A DNA stretch of 64,000 nt from Pelagibacteraceae bacterium AG-426-M19 (GTDB taxonomy: Bacteria; Pseudomonadota; Alphaproteobacteria; Pelagibacterales; Pelagibacteraceae): positions 79,264 to 143,263 of the forward strand of contig QCNW01000004.1 in assembly GCA_003210025.1 (NCBI GenBank). The letters are read 5' to 3'. Positions 28,456-37,356 of this stretch are shown here, one piece after another. The notes under the pieces were generated by a model that searched no databases, was not told the DNA's origin, and worked only from the letters and a program-made list of their open reading frames with translations. Position numbers and translations under genes: made by a program. Within the stretch, counting starts at the first letter, position 1, and each line of letters begins with the position of its first letter.

Positions 28456-29663
28456 TTTCACAATTAGAAAAAGAAATTATATTTAGATTTTTAAAAGCTA
28501 GAAAAAAAGATGGCTTTTTAAATGTAATCTCAATTTTTTCCTTTATTGGTATTGGCTTGGGTGTAGCCGTACTAATTATTGTTATGTCAGTAATGAACGG
28601 CTTTAGAACAGAATTAATAAATAAAATTGTAGGTTTTAATGCCCATGCTGTTGTAAAACCTTACGACAAACCTTTAGTTTTAATAACTGATAAAGATTTT
28701 GCACAAAGTATTGTTTCAAATGATGGAGAAGCAGTAATTCTTTCAAAACTAAACACAAAAGGTATACTTTTAAAAGGATATTTAAATAATGATTTTAAGA
28801 AACTGGAAATATTAAATAACCAAAAATATTTCGGATCAACAGATTTGAAAAATAATTCAATATCAATTGGAAAAGATTTAAGCTTTTTACTTGATATAGA
28901 TATTGGTGATCAAATAACAATAATGTCACCGTCTGGTATTCAAACAATTGTTGGATCTTTCCCACGACAAGATAAATTTGAAGTAATTTCAATATTTGAT
29001 AGTGGGATAGGCGAGTTTAATGAGAATGTAGCTTACATTAATCTTAACACATTAGAAAATTTTTTTGATAAAAATAAAGACAAAAGATTTAATGAGTTCT
29101 ATTTCAAAGATCCAAAAAATATTGAATATCACAAAAAAATTTTATCAGATTTATTTCCTGGCGCATATGTTTACACATGGGCAGATTTAAATGAGTCATT
29201 ATTTTCAGCTTTAAAAGTTGAAAGAAATGTTATGTTTATAATCTTATCTTTAATAATAATTGTGGCTGCATTTAATATAATTTCTGGTTTGACTATATTA
29301 GTTAAAAATAAAACAAGAGATATAGGAATTTTAAAATCTATTGGAGTAACAAACACATCAATTAAAAAGATTTTCTTTTTTGTTGGATTTATTATTGGAA
29401 CTTCAGCAACTTTATTCGGTATTATATTAGGGAGTTTATTTTCATACTATATTGAAGATATTAGGAAATTTATTTCTAATACATTTGATATAAAGTTATT
29501 TCCAGAAGAAATTTACTTTTTAAGTACTCTTCCATCAGAAATAAACGTAAATTCAATTATCTTAATTACATTATGTTCAATAATAACAACTTCTATTGTA
29601 TCAATTTATCCAGCTTCTAGAGCAGCAAAATTAAATACAATACAAACTTTAAAATATGAATAA
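28452..29663 (+). CDS. lolC: Lipoprotein-releasing ABC transporter permease LolC/LolE
   Basis: 403 residues starting with a TTG inside the proS stop (TTGA). First helix at about 22-45 (VISIFSFIGIGLGVAVLIIVMSVMNGF), a large periplasmic domain at about 50-255, then three helices with the FtsX/MacB-type block TRDIGILKSIGVTNTSIKKIF. With LolD it extracts outer membrane lipoproteins from the inner membrane and passes them to LolA. A single permease gene here suggests a LolF-like homodimer, the alphaproteobacterial arrangement. Overlaps lolD by 8 nt. Confidence 0.92.
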   Translation: MISQLEKEIIFRFLKARKKDGFLNVISIFSFIGIGLGVAVLIIVMSVMNGFRTELINKIVGFNAHAVVKPYDKPLVLITDKDFAQSIVSNDGEAVILSKLNTKGILLKGYLNNDFKKLEILNNQKYFGSTDLKNNSISIGKDLSFLLDIDIGDQITIMSPSGIQTIVGSFPRQDKFEVISIFDSGIGEFNENVAYINLNTLENFFDKNKDKRFNEFYFKDPKNIEYHKKILSDLFPGAYVYTWADLNESLFSALKVERNVMFIILSLIIIVAAFNIISGLTILVKNKTRDIGILKSIGVTNTSIKKIFFFVGFIIGTSATLFGIILGSLFSYYIEDIRKFISNTFDIKLFPEEIYFLSTLPSEINVNSIILITLCSIITTSIVSIYPASRAAKLNTIQTLKYE

Positions 29664-30342
29664 TTTTTTAAAACTAAATAATTTATCAAAGAAGTATGAA
29701 AAAAATAAAACTTTTAGAGTTTTAAACAATATTAATTTTAAATTTGAAGCAGGAAAAATATATTCTATTATGGGACCATCAGGATCTGGTAAATCAACAT
29801 TATTAAATTTATTGTCATTAATTGATATGCCTTCATCAGGATTTATTGAATTTAATAAAAAAAAAATTGATACAAATAGTTCAATTGAGAATGATTATTT
29901 AAGATCAAAAAATATAGGCATAATTTATCAAGATAAAAATTTATTGCCTGATTTTACAGCTCTTGAAAATGTTATACTTCCAAATTTGTTAATTTCTAAT
30001 AGTAAATCAAAATCAACAGAATTAGCAAAAAAATTGATTAAAAAATTTGATTTAACCTCCAGATTAAATCATTATCCATCTGAACTCTCTGGAGGTGAAA
30101 ATCAAAGAATAGCAATCGCAAGAGCATTAATTAATGAACCGAATATTATCTTAGCTGATGAACCTACTGGCAGTTTGGATTATGAAAATGCTAAACAAAT
30201 ATTTAAAATCTTATTTAACTTAAAAGAAAAAAATAGAATTATAATTTTTGCAACCCACAATAGATATTTTGCAAATATGGCAGATTGTAAAATTAAAATG
30301 ATTGGTGGTAAGATGAAAATCACCAATGAAAGAATCAATTAA
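29656..30342 (+). CDS. lolD: Lipoprotein-releasing ABC transporter ATP-binding protein
   Basis: 228 residues, complete ABC ATPase: Walker A GPSGSGKST (40-48), Q-loop Gln92, signature LSGGE (144-148), Walker B IILADEP (164-170), D-loop SLD and switch His in ATHN. It powers the LolC permease. Its end overlaps dnaE by 17 nt. The proS-lolC-lolD-dnaE order is standard for alphaproteobacteria. Confidence 0.95.
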   Translation: MNNFLKLNNLSKKYEKNKTFRVLNNINFKFEAGKIYSIMGPSGSGKSTLLNLLSLIDMPSSGFIEFNKKKIDTNSSIENDYLRSKNIGIIYQDKNLLPDFTALENVILPNLLISNSKSKSTELAKKLIKKFDLTSRLNHYPSELSGGENQRIAIARALINEPNIILADEPTGSLDYENAKQIFKILFNLKEKNRIIIFATHNRYFANMADCKIKMIGGKMKITNERIN

Positions 30343-33300
30343 CAAAACATTTAATCATTTTAAAATACACACTCAATATTCAATTTGTGAAGGAGCTGTA
30401 AAAATTGATCAATTAAAAGATTTCTGTAAAAAAAATAAAATAAAATCATTAGGTTTATCAGATAATTACAATTTATCAGGCGCATTAGAATTCTCAGAAA
30501 ATTTATCATCTGTAGGTACACAACCTATTATTGGAACTCAGATTTTATTTAAATTTAAAGAATTTGAAGGTTTGATACCTCTTATAGCTAAAAATCATAA
30601 TGGATATAAGAATATTATTAAACTTTCATCAAAATCTTATTTAGAAAATTCCGAGCTAACTACCCCAAATTGTAAATTAGATGATTTATTAAATCATTCT
30701 GAAGGTATAATAATTTTAACTGGTTCTATTAAATGTTTCTTTGGCAAACTTTTTAATAAAGGTTTATTTAACGAAATCGAAGAAATACTAATTAAGTTAA
30801 AAGAAAAATTTCAAGAAAATATTTATATAGAAATTCAAAGACATAATGACCTAAATGAAAAAGAGTTTGAATACTATAATTTAAAAATTTCAGAAAAATT
30901 AGAATTGCCAATTATTGCCTCTCATGAGGTTTATTATTTAGATAAAGACATGTTTGAAGCTCATGATGCATTGATGTGTATAGGTGAAAAAACTTATGTA
31001 AATGACTCAAATAGATACAGGCTTACAAATCATCATTATTTTAAATCTTCAGATGAGATGATAGAGGTTTTTAAAGACTTACCTGAGGCACTAGAAAATA
31101 ATTTTAATTTACCACTTAGATGTTCTTTTAAACCAAATTTTTCTAAACCTATCTTACCAAGTATTTCTTCCTCTGAAAAAGATCCGAATGAAATGTTAAA
31201 ACAATTATCTCTTGAAGGGCTAAAAGATAAATTTAAAATAGTTTTTGATATAGATCACACAAAAATTGAGAGTGATAAAAATTATCTAGAATATAAAAAA
31301 AGACTAGATCATGAATTAGAAATAATAGTTGAAATGAATTACTCTGGATATTTCTTAATTGTTTCAGATTATATTAAGTGGGCTAAACTTAATAAAATAC
31401 CAGTTGGACCCGGTAGAGGATCTGGTGCAGGTTCTTTGGTTGCTTGGTGTTTATCTATAACTGATATTGACCCAATAAAATTTAATCTTATTTTTGAAAG
31501 ATTTTTAAATCCTGATAGAATTTCAATGCCTGATTTTGATATAGATTTTTGTGAGGAAAAAAGAGATTTAGTTTTTGAATATTTAACAACAAAATATAAA
31601 GATAGTGTTGCTCATATTATTACTTTCGGCAAACTCAAGGCAAGAATGGTAATTAGAGATGTCGGTAGAGTTCTAGGGTTACCTTATGGTTTCATTGATA
31701 GTATTTGTAAAATGATACCATTTGATCCATCTAGACCTATGTCTTTACAAGAATGTATCAACGTTGAACCAAGATTACAAAATTTAATAAAAGAAGATAA
31801 AAGGGTAGATCGTTTGGTTAACTTATCCCTCAAATTAGAAGGTTTAAACCGTAATGTTGCTACTCATGCAGCTGGTGTTGTTATCGCAGATAAAAAATTA
31901 ACTGAAACTGTTCCTTTATACAAAGATAGTTCAGCTGACTTACTATTGCCTTCAACTCAATTTGATATGTACTCGGCAGAAAACGCTGGACTAATAAAAT
32001 TTGATTTTTTAGGTTTAAAGACACTAACAGTTATTGATAAAACACAAAAATTAATTAATAAAAAAAATCCTGAATTTAAAGTCGAAAAAATAAATTACGA
32101 AGATCAAAAAGTATATGAATTATTATCAAGTGGTAAAACAGTAGGACTATTCCAACTTGAAAGTTCTGGAATGAAGGAAGCTCTTATAAACATGAAACCA
32201 AACAGGTTGGAGGATATAATTGCATTAGTAGCCTTATATAGACCTGGGCCAATGAGCAATATCCCAATATATAATGAATGTAAGCATGGCAAAAGAGAAC
32301 CAGACTATCTTCACCCAAAATTGGAAAAAATTTTAAAACCAACTTATGGAGTTATAATTTACCAAGAACAAGTTATGAAGATAGCTCAAGTTCTCTCAGG
32401 ATTTACAGCAGGAGAAGCTGATATTTTGAGAAGGGCAATGGGAAAAAAAAAGAGGGCAGAATTAGAAAAGCAAAAGCAAAGATTTGTTGATGGTGCCTTT
32501 TCAAACGGAATTAGTAAAGATATCGCTGCAGGAATATTCTTAAAAATTGAGCCATTTGCTGAGTATGGCTTTAATAAAAGTCATGCTGCAGCATATGCAG
32601 TTTTAGCTTATCAAACAGCTTTTCTTAAAACATATTACCCACATGAATTTTTTGTAGCCTCAATGTCTATGGAATTATCAAATCAAAAAAAATTAAGCGA
32701 GTTTTATGAAGAATTAAAAAGATTAAATATTGCAATTATAAGACCAGATATAAATAAATCATTTGCCAACTTTTCATCCGACGGAAAGAATTTTTATTAT
32801 GCCTTAGGAGCAATAAAAAATGTAGGCTTAGAAGCTATTTCTAATGTTGTGAATGAGAGAGTTAAAAAAGGTGAATTCAAAGATTTATCCGATTTTATAA
32901 ATAGAATTGATCCTAAAGACATAAATAAATTACAATTAGAAGGCCTTGTACAAGCTGGTGCGTTTGATCAAATCAATGATAACAGACAATCATTATTTAA
33001 TTCTATTCCTAATATAATTTTAAAATCCAAAAATATTTATGAAAATAAATCTTTAAATCAAATTGATTTATTTGGAGATCAGGAAAATGACTCAGTAAAT
33101 TTTTTAGAAAAAATTGATGATTGGCATATAGATACAAAGCTTACTAAAGAATTTGAGACACTAGGTTTTTATATATCTGATCATCCTTTAAATCAATATA
33201 AGTCTATTTTTGGCCAGTATAATGTAATTAGTTATGATGATTTTGAAAATAATAATGATGTATTAAGTTCTAATATTGCATGTACTGTTTTAAAAGTACA

Positions 33301-33736
33301 AGAGAAAAAAACTCAAAAGGGTAGTTCATATGCTATAGTAAAGTTTTCAGACTTATCAAATGTTTTTGAATTATTTATATTTTCTGAAATTTTTGAGTCT
33401 AATAGAGAAAATTTAATTGAAGGAAAATCTCTTTTATTAACCTTGATAAAAAATTATTTTGATAGTGAAAAGTTACAAAAAAGAATTAATGTAAAAAAAA
33501 TAATTTCACTTAAGGAAGTTATAGATAGGCCTATTAAAAACATAACTTTTAAATTTAAAAATTTAAATGAGTTAAAAAAAATTGAAAAATTCGAAAAAAT
33601 TGACGGCAAAACTGATGTTAAAATAGTTGTAGAGACAGATAATAAAACCCTTAATTTTCAATTGAAAAGTAAAAGAAAAATCAATAACAAGCTTTTAAAT
33701 ACACATAATTTAATAGAAAATTCAATTATTGAGTAA
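30326..33736 (+). CDS. dnaE: DNA polymerase III alpha subunit
   Basis: 1136 residues, the replicative polymerase. The N-terminal PHP domain (about 10-270) starts FKIHTQYSICEGA; its metal ligands look degenerate (SDNYN where TDHGN is typical), so proofreading probably needs DnaQ elsewhere. The catalytic Asp residues are in PDFDIDF (403-407). GPGRGSGAGSLVAW precedes them and HAAGVVIAD and YRPGPMSNIP follow. The C-terminal part has the tandem HhH and OB domains. 17-nt overlap with lolD; it is the last gene before the rpsB leader. Confidence 0.96.
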   Translation: MKESINKTFNHFKIHTQYSICEGAVKIDQLKDFCKKNKIKSLGLSDNYNLSGALEFSENLSSVGTQPIIGTQILFKFKEFEGLIPLIAKNHNGYKNIIKLSSKSYLENSELTTPNCKLDDLLNHSEGIIILTGSIKCFFGKLFNKGLFNEIEEILIKLKEKFQENIYIEIQRHNDLNEKEFEYYNLKISEKLELPIIASHEVYYLDKDMFEAHDALMCIGEKTYVNDSNRYRLTNHHYFKSSDEMIEVFKDLPEALENNFNLPLRCSFKPNFSKPILPSISSSEKDPNEMLKQLSLEGLKDKFKIVFDIDHTKIESDKNYLEYKKRLDHELEIIVEMNYSGYFLIVSDYIKWAKLNKIPVGPGRGSGAGSLVAWCLSITDIDPIKFNLIFERFLNPDRISMPDFDIDFCEEKRDLVFEYLTTKYKDSVAHIITFGKLKARMVIRDVGRVLGLPYGFIDSICKMIPFDPSRPMSLQECINVEPRLQNLIKEDKRVDRLVNLSLKLEGLNRNVATHAAGVVIADKKLTETVPLYKDSSADLLLPSTQFDMYSAENAGLIKFDFLGLKTLTVIDKTQKLINKKNPEFKVEKINYEDQKVYELLSSGKTVGLFQLESSGMKEALINMKPNRLEDIIALVALYRPGPMSNIPIYNECKHGKREPDYLHPKLEKILKPTYGVIIYQEQVMKIAQVLSGFTAGEADILRRAMGKKKRAELEKQKQRFVDGAFSNGISKDIAAGIFLKIEPFAEYGFNKSHAAAYAVLAYQTAFLKTYYPHEFFVASMSMELSNQKKLSEFYEELKRLNIAIIRPDINKSFANFSSDGKNFYYALGAIKNVGLEAISNVVNERVKKGEFKDLSDFINRIDPKDINKLQLEGLVQAGAFDQINDNRQSLFNSIPNIILKSKNIYENKSLNQIDLFGDQENDSVNFLEKIDDWHIDTKLTKEFETLGFYISDHPLNQYKSIFGQYNVISYDDFENNNDVLSSNIACTVLKVQEKKTQKGSSYAIVKFSDLSNVFELFIFSEIFESNRENLIEGKSLLLTLIKNYFDSEKLQKRINVKKIISLKEVIDRPIKNITFKFKNLNELKKIEKFEKIDGKTDVKIVVETDNKTLNFQLKSKRKINNKLLNTHNLIENSIIE

Positions 33737-33792
33737 AAAAAGGTTGTCTTTTCCAAAATAATTTGTATCTATCTCGAAAATATTAACACGCA

Positions 33793-33853
33793 CACAATTA
33801 GTGGTTTTATACCTCCGGTCCCTTTAGGGCAATAATTGTGGTGGCACAACCGG
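33793..33853 (+). promoter_or_regulatory. Structured rpsB leader with predicted pseudoknot
   Basis: CACAATTA (33793-33800) pairs perfectly with TAATTGTG (33833-33840). Inside the loop CCC-TTTA-GGG (33820-33829) makes a small hairpin and CCGGT (33815-33819) can pair with ACCGG (33849-33853), just downstream, giving an H-type pseudoknot that ends 8 nt before the rpsB ATG. This is GC-rich for its surroundings. Autogenous control of rpsB-tsf by protein S2 through a structured leader is known in E. coli; applying that here is inference. The 56 nt before it (33737-33792) hold a weak promoter candidate (TTGTCT at 33744). Confidence 0.55.
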
Positions 33854-33861
33854 GAATAAAT

Positions 33862-34629
33862 ATGAAGATACCAAAAATAACTATCGAACAACTCTTAGAA
33901 GCTGGTGTTCACCTAGGTCATAAAACACTAAGGTGGAATCCAAAAATGAAAAAATATATTTTTGGAAAAAGAGACTCTATCCATATAATTGACTTAACCC
34001 AAACCTTAGAACTTACTAATTCCGCATTAGAAAAAGTTCATAACACTGTATCTTCAGGTGGTAAAATATTATTTATATCTACAAAAAAACAAGCATCCGA
34101 AGCCGTAGCCCAGTTAGCAAAAGATACAAATCAATATTTTGTAAATTATCGTTGGCTTGGCGGTATGCTGACTAATTGGGGAACTATCTCCAATTCAATT
34201 AAAAAGTTAAACAAAATTAATTTAGATCTTTCTACTGAAAATCGAGGATTTACTAAAAAAGAACTTTTAAAAATGAGTGGTCAAAGGGATAAACTACAAA
34301 GATCATTAGGTGGAATAATGGAAATGAAAAAAGTTCCTGATTTAGTTTTTATTATAGACACAAACTATGAATCTTTAGCTATAAAAGAGTCAATAAAACT
34401 TAAAATTCCAATTATTGCAATATTAGATACCAACTCTGATCCCGAAGGTATTGATTATCCAATTCCAGGAAATGATGATGCTAGGAGATCAATTGATCTT
34501 TATTGTAATTTGATGAAAGAAACCATTAATGACGCAAAAAAAAATTTAAATAATATTTCTGAGAATAAGATAGAAAATGAAAATAAGGAAATTGAAACTA
34601 ATAAAGTTGCTGAAAAAAAATTAAATTAG
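33862..34629 (+). CDS. rpsB: 30S ribosomal protein S2
   Basis: 255 residues from the ATG at 33862. GTG codons at 33838 and 33841 are in frame, but they fall in the 3' arm of the leader stem and would add VAQPGIN-type residues not expected of S2. [25 protein letters not shown] is the S2 N-terminal signature, and [19 protein letters not shown] and [16 protein letters not shown] the second. The C-terminal 25 residues are an acidic, Lys/Asn-rich tail. Component of the small ribosomal subunit, first of the rpsB-tsf-frr translation group. Confidence 0.96.
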   Translation: MKIPKITIEQLLEAGVHLGHKTLRWNPKMKKYIFGKRDSIHIIDLTQTLELTNSALEKVHNTVSSGGKILFISTKKQASEAVAQLAKDTNQYFVNYRWLGGMLTNWGTISNSIKKLNKINLDLSTENRGFTKKELLKMSGQRDKLQRSLGGIMEMKKVPDLVFIIDTNYESLAIKESIKLKIPIIAILDTNSDPEGIDYPIPGNDDARRSIDLYCNLMKETINDAKKNLNNISENKIENENKEIETNKVAEKKLN

Positions 34630-34633
34630 TTTT

Positions 34634-35485
34634 ATGAGCGACTTAAATAAAGTTAAACAACTCAGACAATCCACAGGAGCTGGCTTTAAAGATTGTAATT
34701 TAGCTTTAAAAGAATCTAATGGTAATTTAGAAAAAGCTGCAGAAATATTAAGAGTAAAAGGTATAGCAAAAGCATCAAAAAAAATGACTAGAGATGCTAG
34801 AGAGGGTGCTGTAGTAATTTGTAGCGATAAAGAAAAAACTTCAATAATCGAAGTAAATTGTGAAACGGATTTTGTAGCAAAAAATAATGATTTTATAAAT
34901 TTTGTAAAAGAAATTGGTGAAATAAATAATTTATGCAAGTCAGATATTGAAAATTTAAAAAAATCAAAAATGAATAACGGTGATACTGTTGAAAATAATT
35001 TAGTATCATTTATAGCTAAAATTGGAGAAAAAATTACAATTGGTAGAGCTCAAACAATTGATAATCCAAATTCTTTAAATTTTACTTATCAACATTCAAT
35101 TATAAAAGATAATGTATCAAAATTAGGAGTTATTGTGTCAATCGAAGTTAAAGATAAAAATGATGAAATAAATTCTTTTGGTAAGCAATTATCGATGCAC
35201 ATTGCTGCTTTAAATCCATTAGCTTTAAATGCAAATGATATTAATGAAGAGATTATTAACAAAGAAAAAGAATTAATCTCAGAAGAATTGAAAAATTCTG
35301 GTAAACCAGAGGAAATTGCAAAAAAAATTAGTATTGGTAAGATTAATAAATTTAAAGAAGATAACAGTTTAATGAGCCAAAATTGGGTAATGGATCCAAA
35401 AAAGAAAGTCAAAGATGTGATAACGGAAATAAAAAACCAAAATATTAAAATAATAGAGTTTTCACGTATAAAAATTGGCGAATGA
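34634..35485 (+). CDS. tsf: Elongation factor Ts
   Basis: 283 residues. The N-terminal UBA-like domain has [16 protein letters not shown], and TDFVAKN (78-84) is the EF-Tu-contacting signature. The core domain ends near 270. It exchanges GDP for GTP on EF-Tu. The gene follows rpsB by 4 nt and its TGA overlaps the frr start. In most alphaproteobacteria pyrH would come next but it is not here. Confidence 0.95.
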   Translation: MSDLNKVKQLRQSTGAGFKDCNLALKESNGNLEKAAEILRVKGIAKASKKMTRDAREGAVVICSDKEKTSIIEVNCETDFVAKNNDFINFVKEIGEINNLCKSDIENLKKSKMNNGDTVENNLVSFIAKIGEKITIGRAQTIDNPNSLNFTYQHSIIKDNVSKLGVIVSIEVKDKNDEINSFGKQLSMHIAALNPLALNANDINEEIINKEKELISEELKNSGKPEEIAKKISIGKINKFKEDNSLMSQNWVMDPKKKVKDVITEIKNQNIKIIEFSRIKIGE

Positions 35486-36036
35486 TGTTTGCAGACAAAA
35501 CTTATCAACAGAAAATGACAAAGACAATTGAGATTTTTACCAAAGAATTAAATTCTTTGAGAACAGGTAGGGCTAATGCGAGCATGCTTGATTTGATTAA
35601 AGTTGATGTATACGGTCAAAAAATGCCTATAAATCAATTAGGCACCATAACCACTCCCGAACCACGAACTATTAATATTCAAATTTGGGATTTAAATAAT
35701 GTACCTTTGGTCGACGCGGCCATTAAAAAATCTGAGTTAGGATTAAATCCCCAAATAGATGGACAATTGGTTAGATTACCAATTCCTGATTTAAGTGAAG
35801 AAAGAAGAACTGAGTTAAAAAAAATTGTTAAATCAACTGGTGAAAAGTGTAAAGTATCAATTAGAAATATCAGACGAGAAGCAAATGATGAATTAAAAAA
35901 ACTTCTAAAATCAAAAACAATATCTGAGGATGACGAAAAAAAATTTGAAAAAATTATCCAAGAGCACACAGATAATAATATAAAGATAGTTGATGAGAAA
36001 GTATCATCAAAAGAAATAGAAATAATGAAAATATGA
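35482..36036 (+). CDS. frr: Ribosome recycling factor
   Basis: 184 residues (183 if the second of two tandem ATG codons at 35485 is used). [27 protein letters not shown] motif is seen as [13 protein letters not shown], followed by [21 protein letters not shown]. The C-terminal helix has [14 protein letters not shown]. It splits post-termination ribosomes with EF-G. ATGA overlap with tsf and with uppS indicates coupled translation. Confidence 0.96.
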   Translation: MMFADKTYQQKMTKTIEIFTKELNSLRTGRANASMLDLIKVDVYGQKMPINQLGTITTPEPRTINIQIWDLNNVPLVDAAIKKSELGLNPQIDGQLVRLPIPDLSEERRTELKKIVKSTGEKCKVSIRNIRREANDELKKLLKSKTISEDDEKKFEKIIQEHTDNNIKIVDEKVSSKEIEIMKI

Positions 36037-36725
36037 ATTATCCCAAGCATGTAGCCATAATAATGGATGGCAACGGAAGATGGGGTATCAAAAAAAAAAA
36101 TTCTCGAAATTATGGTCATAAAAAAGGCTTAGAAGTTGTTGAAAAAATAATTGAGGCCGCAATAGAGGAAAAAATAAAATATTTAACTTTATTTGTATTT
36201 TCAACGGAAAATTGGAAGAGACCTTTATATGAGGTAAATTACTTATTTAAATTATTGAATAGCTATATCGATAATAGGTTAGATAAATTATTAAAAAAAA
36301 ACATCAAAATTTATATTATGGGTAATATAAAACCTTTTCCAAAAACACTTAAAAAAAAACTCCTAAAAGTACAAAGATTAACAAGTAATAACAGAGATAT
36401 TCAAATTAATATGGCTTTAAATTATGGCTCCAGACAAGAAATAATTTCTTCAATTAAAAAATTAAATAAAAAAAATCTACCAATCAATGAAAAAAATATT
36501 ATGAGTTATTTATACACAAAAAATATACCTGATCCAGAGATTCTAATCAGAACAGGTAACACCAATAGAATAAGTAATTTTTTGATATGGCAATCAATTT
36601 ATTCTGAAATTTTCTTTTTAAAAAAAATGTGGCCAGAATTTAATAAATTTGATTTCAAAAAAATAATTAAAAAATTTAATAAAATTAATCGAAATTTTGG
36701 TGGACTAAATGTCTCAAATAAATAA
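36033..36725 (+). CDS. uppS: Undecaprenyl diphosphate synthase
   Basis: 230 residues. HVAIIMDGNGRWGIKK holds catalytic Asp12 and the DGNGRW loop (12-17); NYGHKKG, LTLFVFSTENWKRP and the C-terminal PDPEILIRTGNTNRISNFL complete the cis-prenyltransferase motifs. In place of the usual E-x-R-x-S-N-F-L-L the sequence has NRISNFLIW, still with the needed Arg. It makes the C55 carrier for peptidoglycan and glycans. 4-nt overlap with frr, 17-nt with cdsA. Confidence 0.94.
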   Translation: MNYPKHVAIIMDGNGRWGIKKKNSRNYGHKKGLEVVEKIIEAAIEEKIKYLTLFVFSTENWKRPLYEVNYLFKLLNSYIDNRLDKLLKKNIKIYIMGNIKPFPKTLKKKLLKVQRLTSNNRDIQINMALNYGSRQEIISSIKKLNKKNLPINEKNIMSYLYTKNIPDPEILIRTGNTNRISNFLIWQSIYSEIFFLKKMWPEFNKFDFKKIIKKFNKINRNFGGLNVSNK

Positions 36726-37356
36726 AAGAATTTATACATCAATCATTTTGTTTAGTATTTTTACCTTATCTTTTTTTAATAAATATTTATTATTTTTTGT
36801 TTTAATATTTTGTTCTTATCAAATTTTTTATGAATTTTATTTATTATTGAGAAATATAATATTAAATAATAGAAAAATTTTATTATACCTAATTTTATTG
36901 ATAATTTTATTTTTATTAAGTTATTTAATTTTATTTGTGTGGTCATGCTTAAATTCAGAAGATATAAATGACACAGTTTTTCTTTTATTATTAATAACTA
37001 TATCTATAGCTACAGATATAGGTGGATTTGTTTTTGGCAAATTATTTAAAGGAAAGAAATTAACAAAAATTAGTCCTAATAAAACATATTCTGGAATGTA
37101 TGGTTCTTTTTTATTTTCTATTTTTATTTGTATTCTTATTTTTAAAGATTACTATGATATTAATTTTTTATTTTTAATCGTTTTCTTTATTTCATCTTTT
37201 TCCCAATTAGGAGATTTATTCATTTCATTCTTGAAAAGATTAAATAAAGTTAAAGATACAGGTAACTTATTGCCTGGTCACGGTGGAATTCTTGATAGAT
37301 TTGATGGAATTATTTTTTCATTAATATTAGGATCTTTCTTTAAAATTTTGTTATGA
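36709..37356 (+). CDS. cdsA: Phosphatidate cytidylyltransferase, short form
   Basis: 215 residues, with about six membrane helices, shorter than the usual 260-285. The C-terminal CDS signature is intact: GDLFISFLKRLNKVKD then TGNLLPGHGGILDRFDG, including K-R, K-D and D-R-x-D. It converts phosphatidic acid and CTP to CDP-diacylglycerol, the branch point of phospholipid synthesis. The N-terminal membrane part is reduced. 17-nt overlap with uppS and 4-nt with dxr. Confidence 0.9.
   Translation: MSQINKRIYTSIILFSIFTLSFFNKYLLFFVLIFCSYQIFYEFYLLLRNIILNNRKILLYLILLIILFLLSYLILFVWSCLNSEDINDTVFLLLLITISIATDIGGFVFGKLFKGKKLTKISPNKTYSGMYGSFLFSIFICILIFKDYYDINFLFLIVFFISSFSQLGDLFISFLKRLNKVKDTGNLLPGHGGILDRFDGIIFSLILGSFFKILL

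Noticed and set aside
33838..33861. GTG start of rpsB at 33838 or 33841
   Set aside because: It falls in the 3' arm of the leader stem and adds residues not typical of S2; the ATG at 33862 gives the standard start.
35679..36119. Long reverse frame (146 codons) over frr and uppS
   Set aside because: Antisense of two well-conserved genes; Phe/Ser/Ile-rich low-complexity product.
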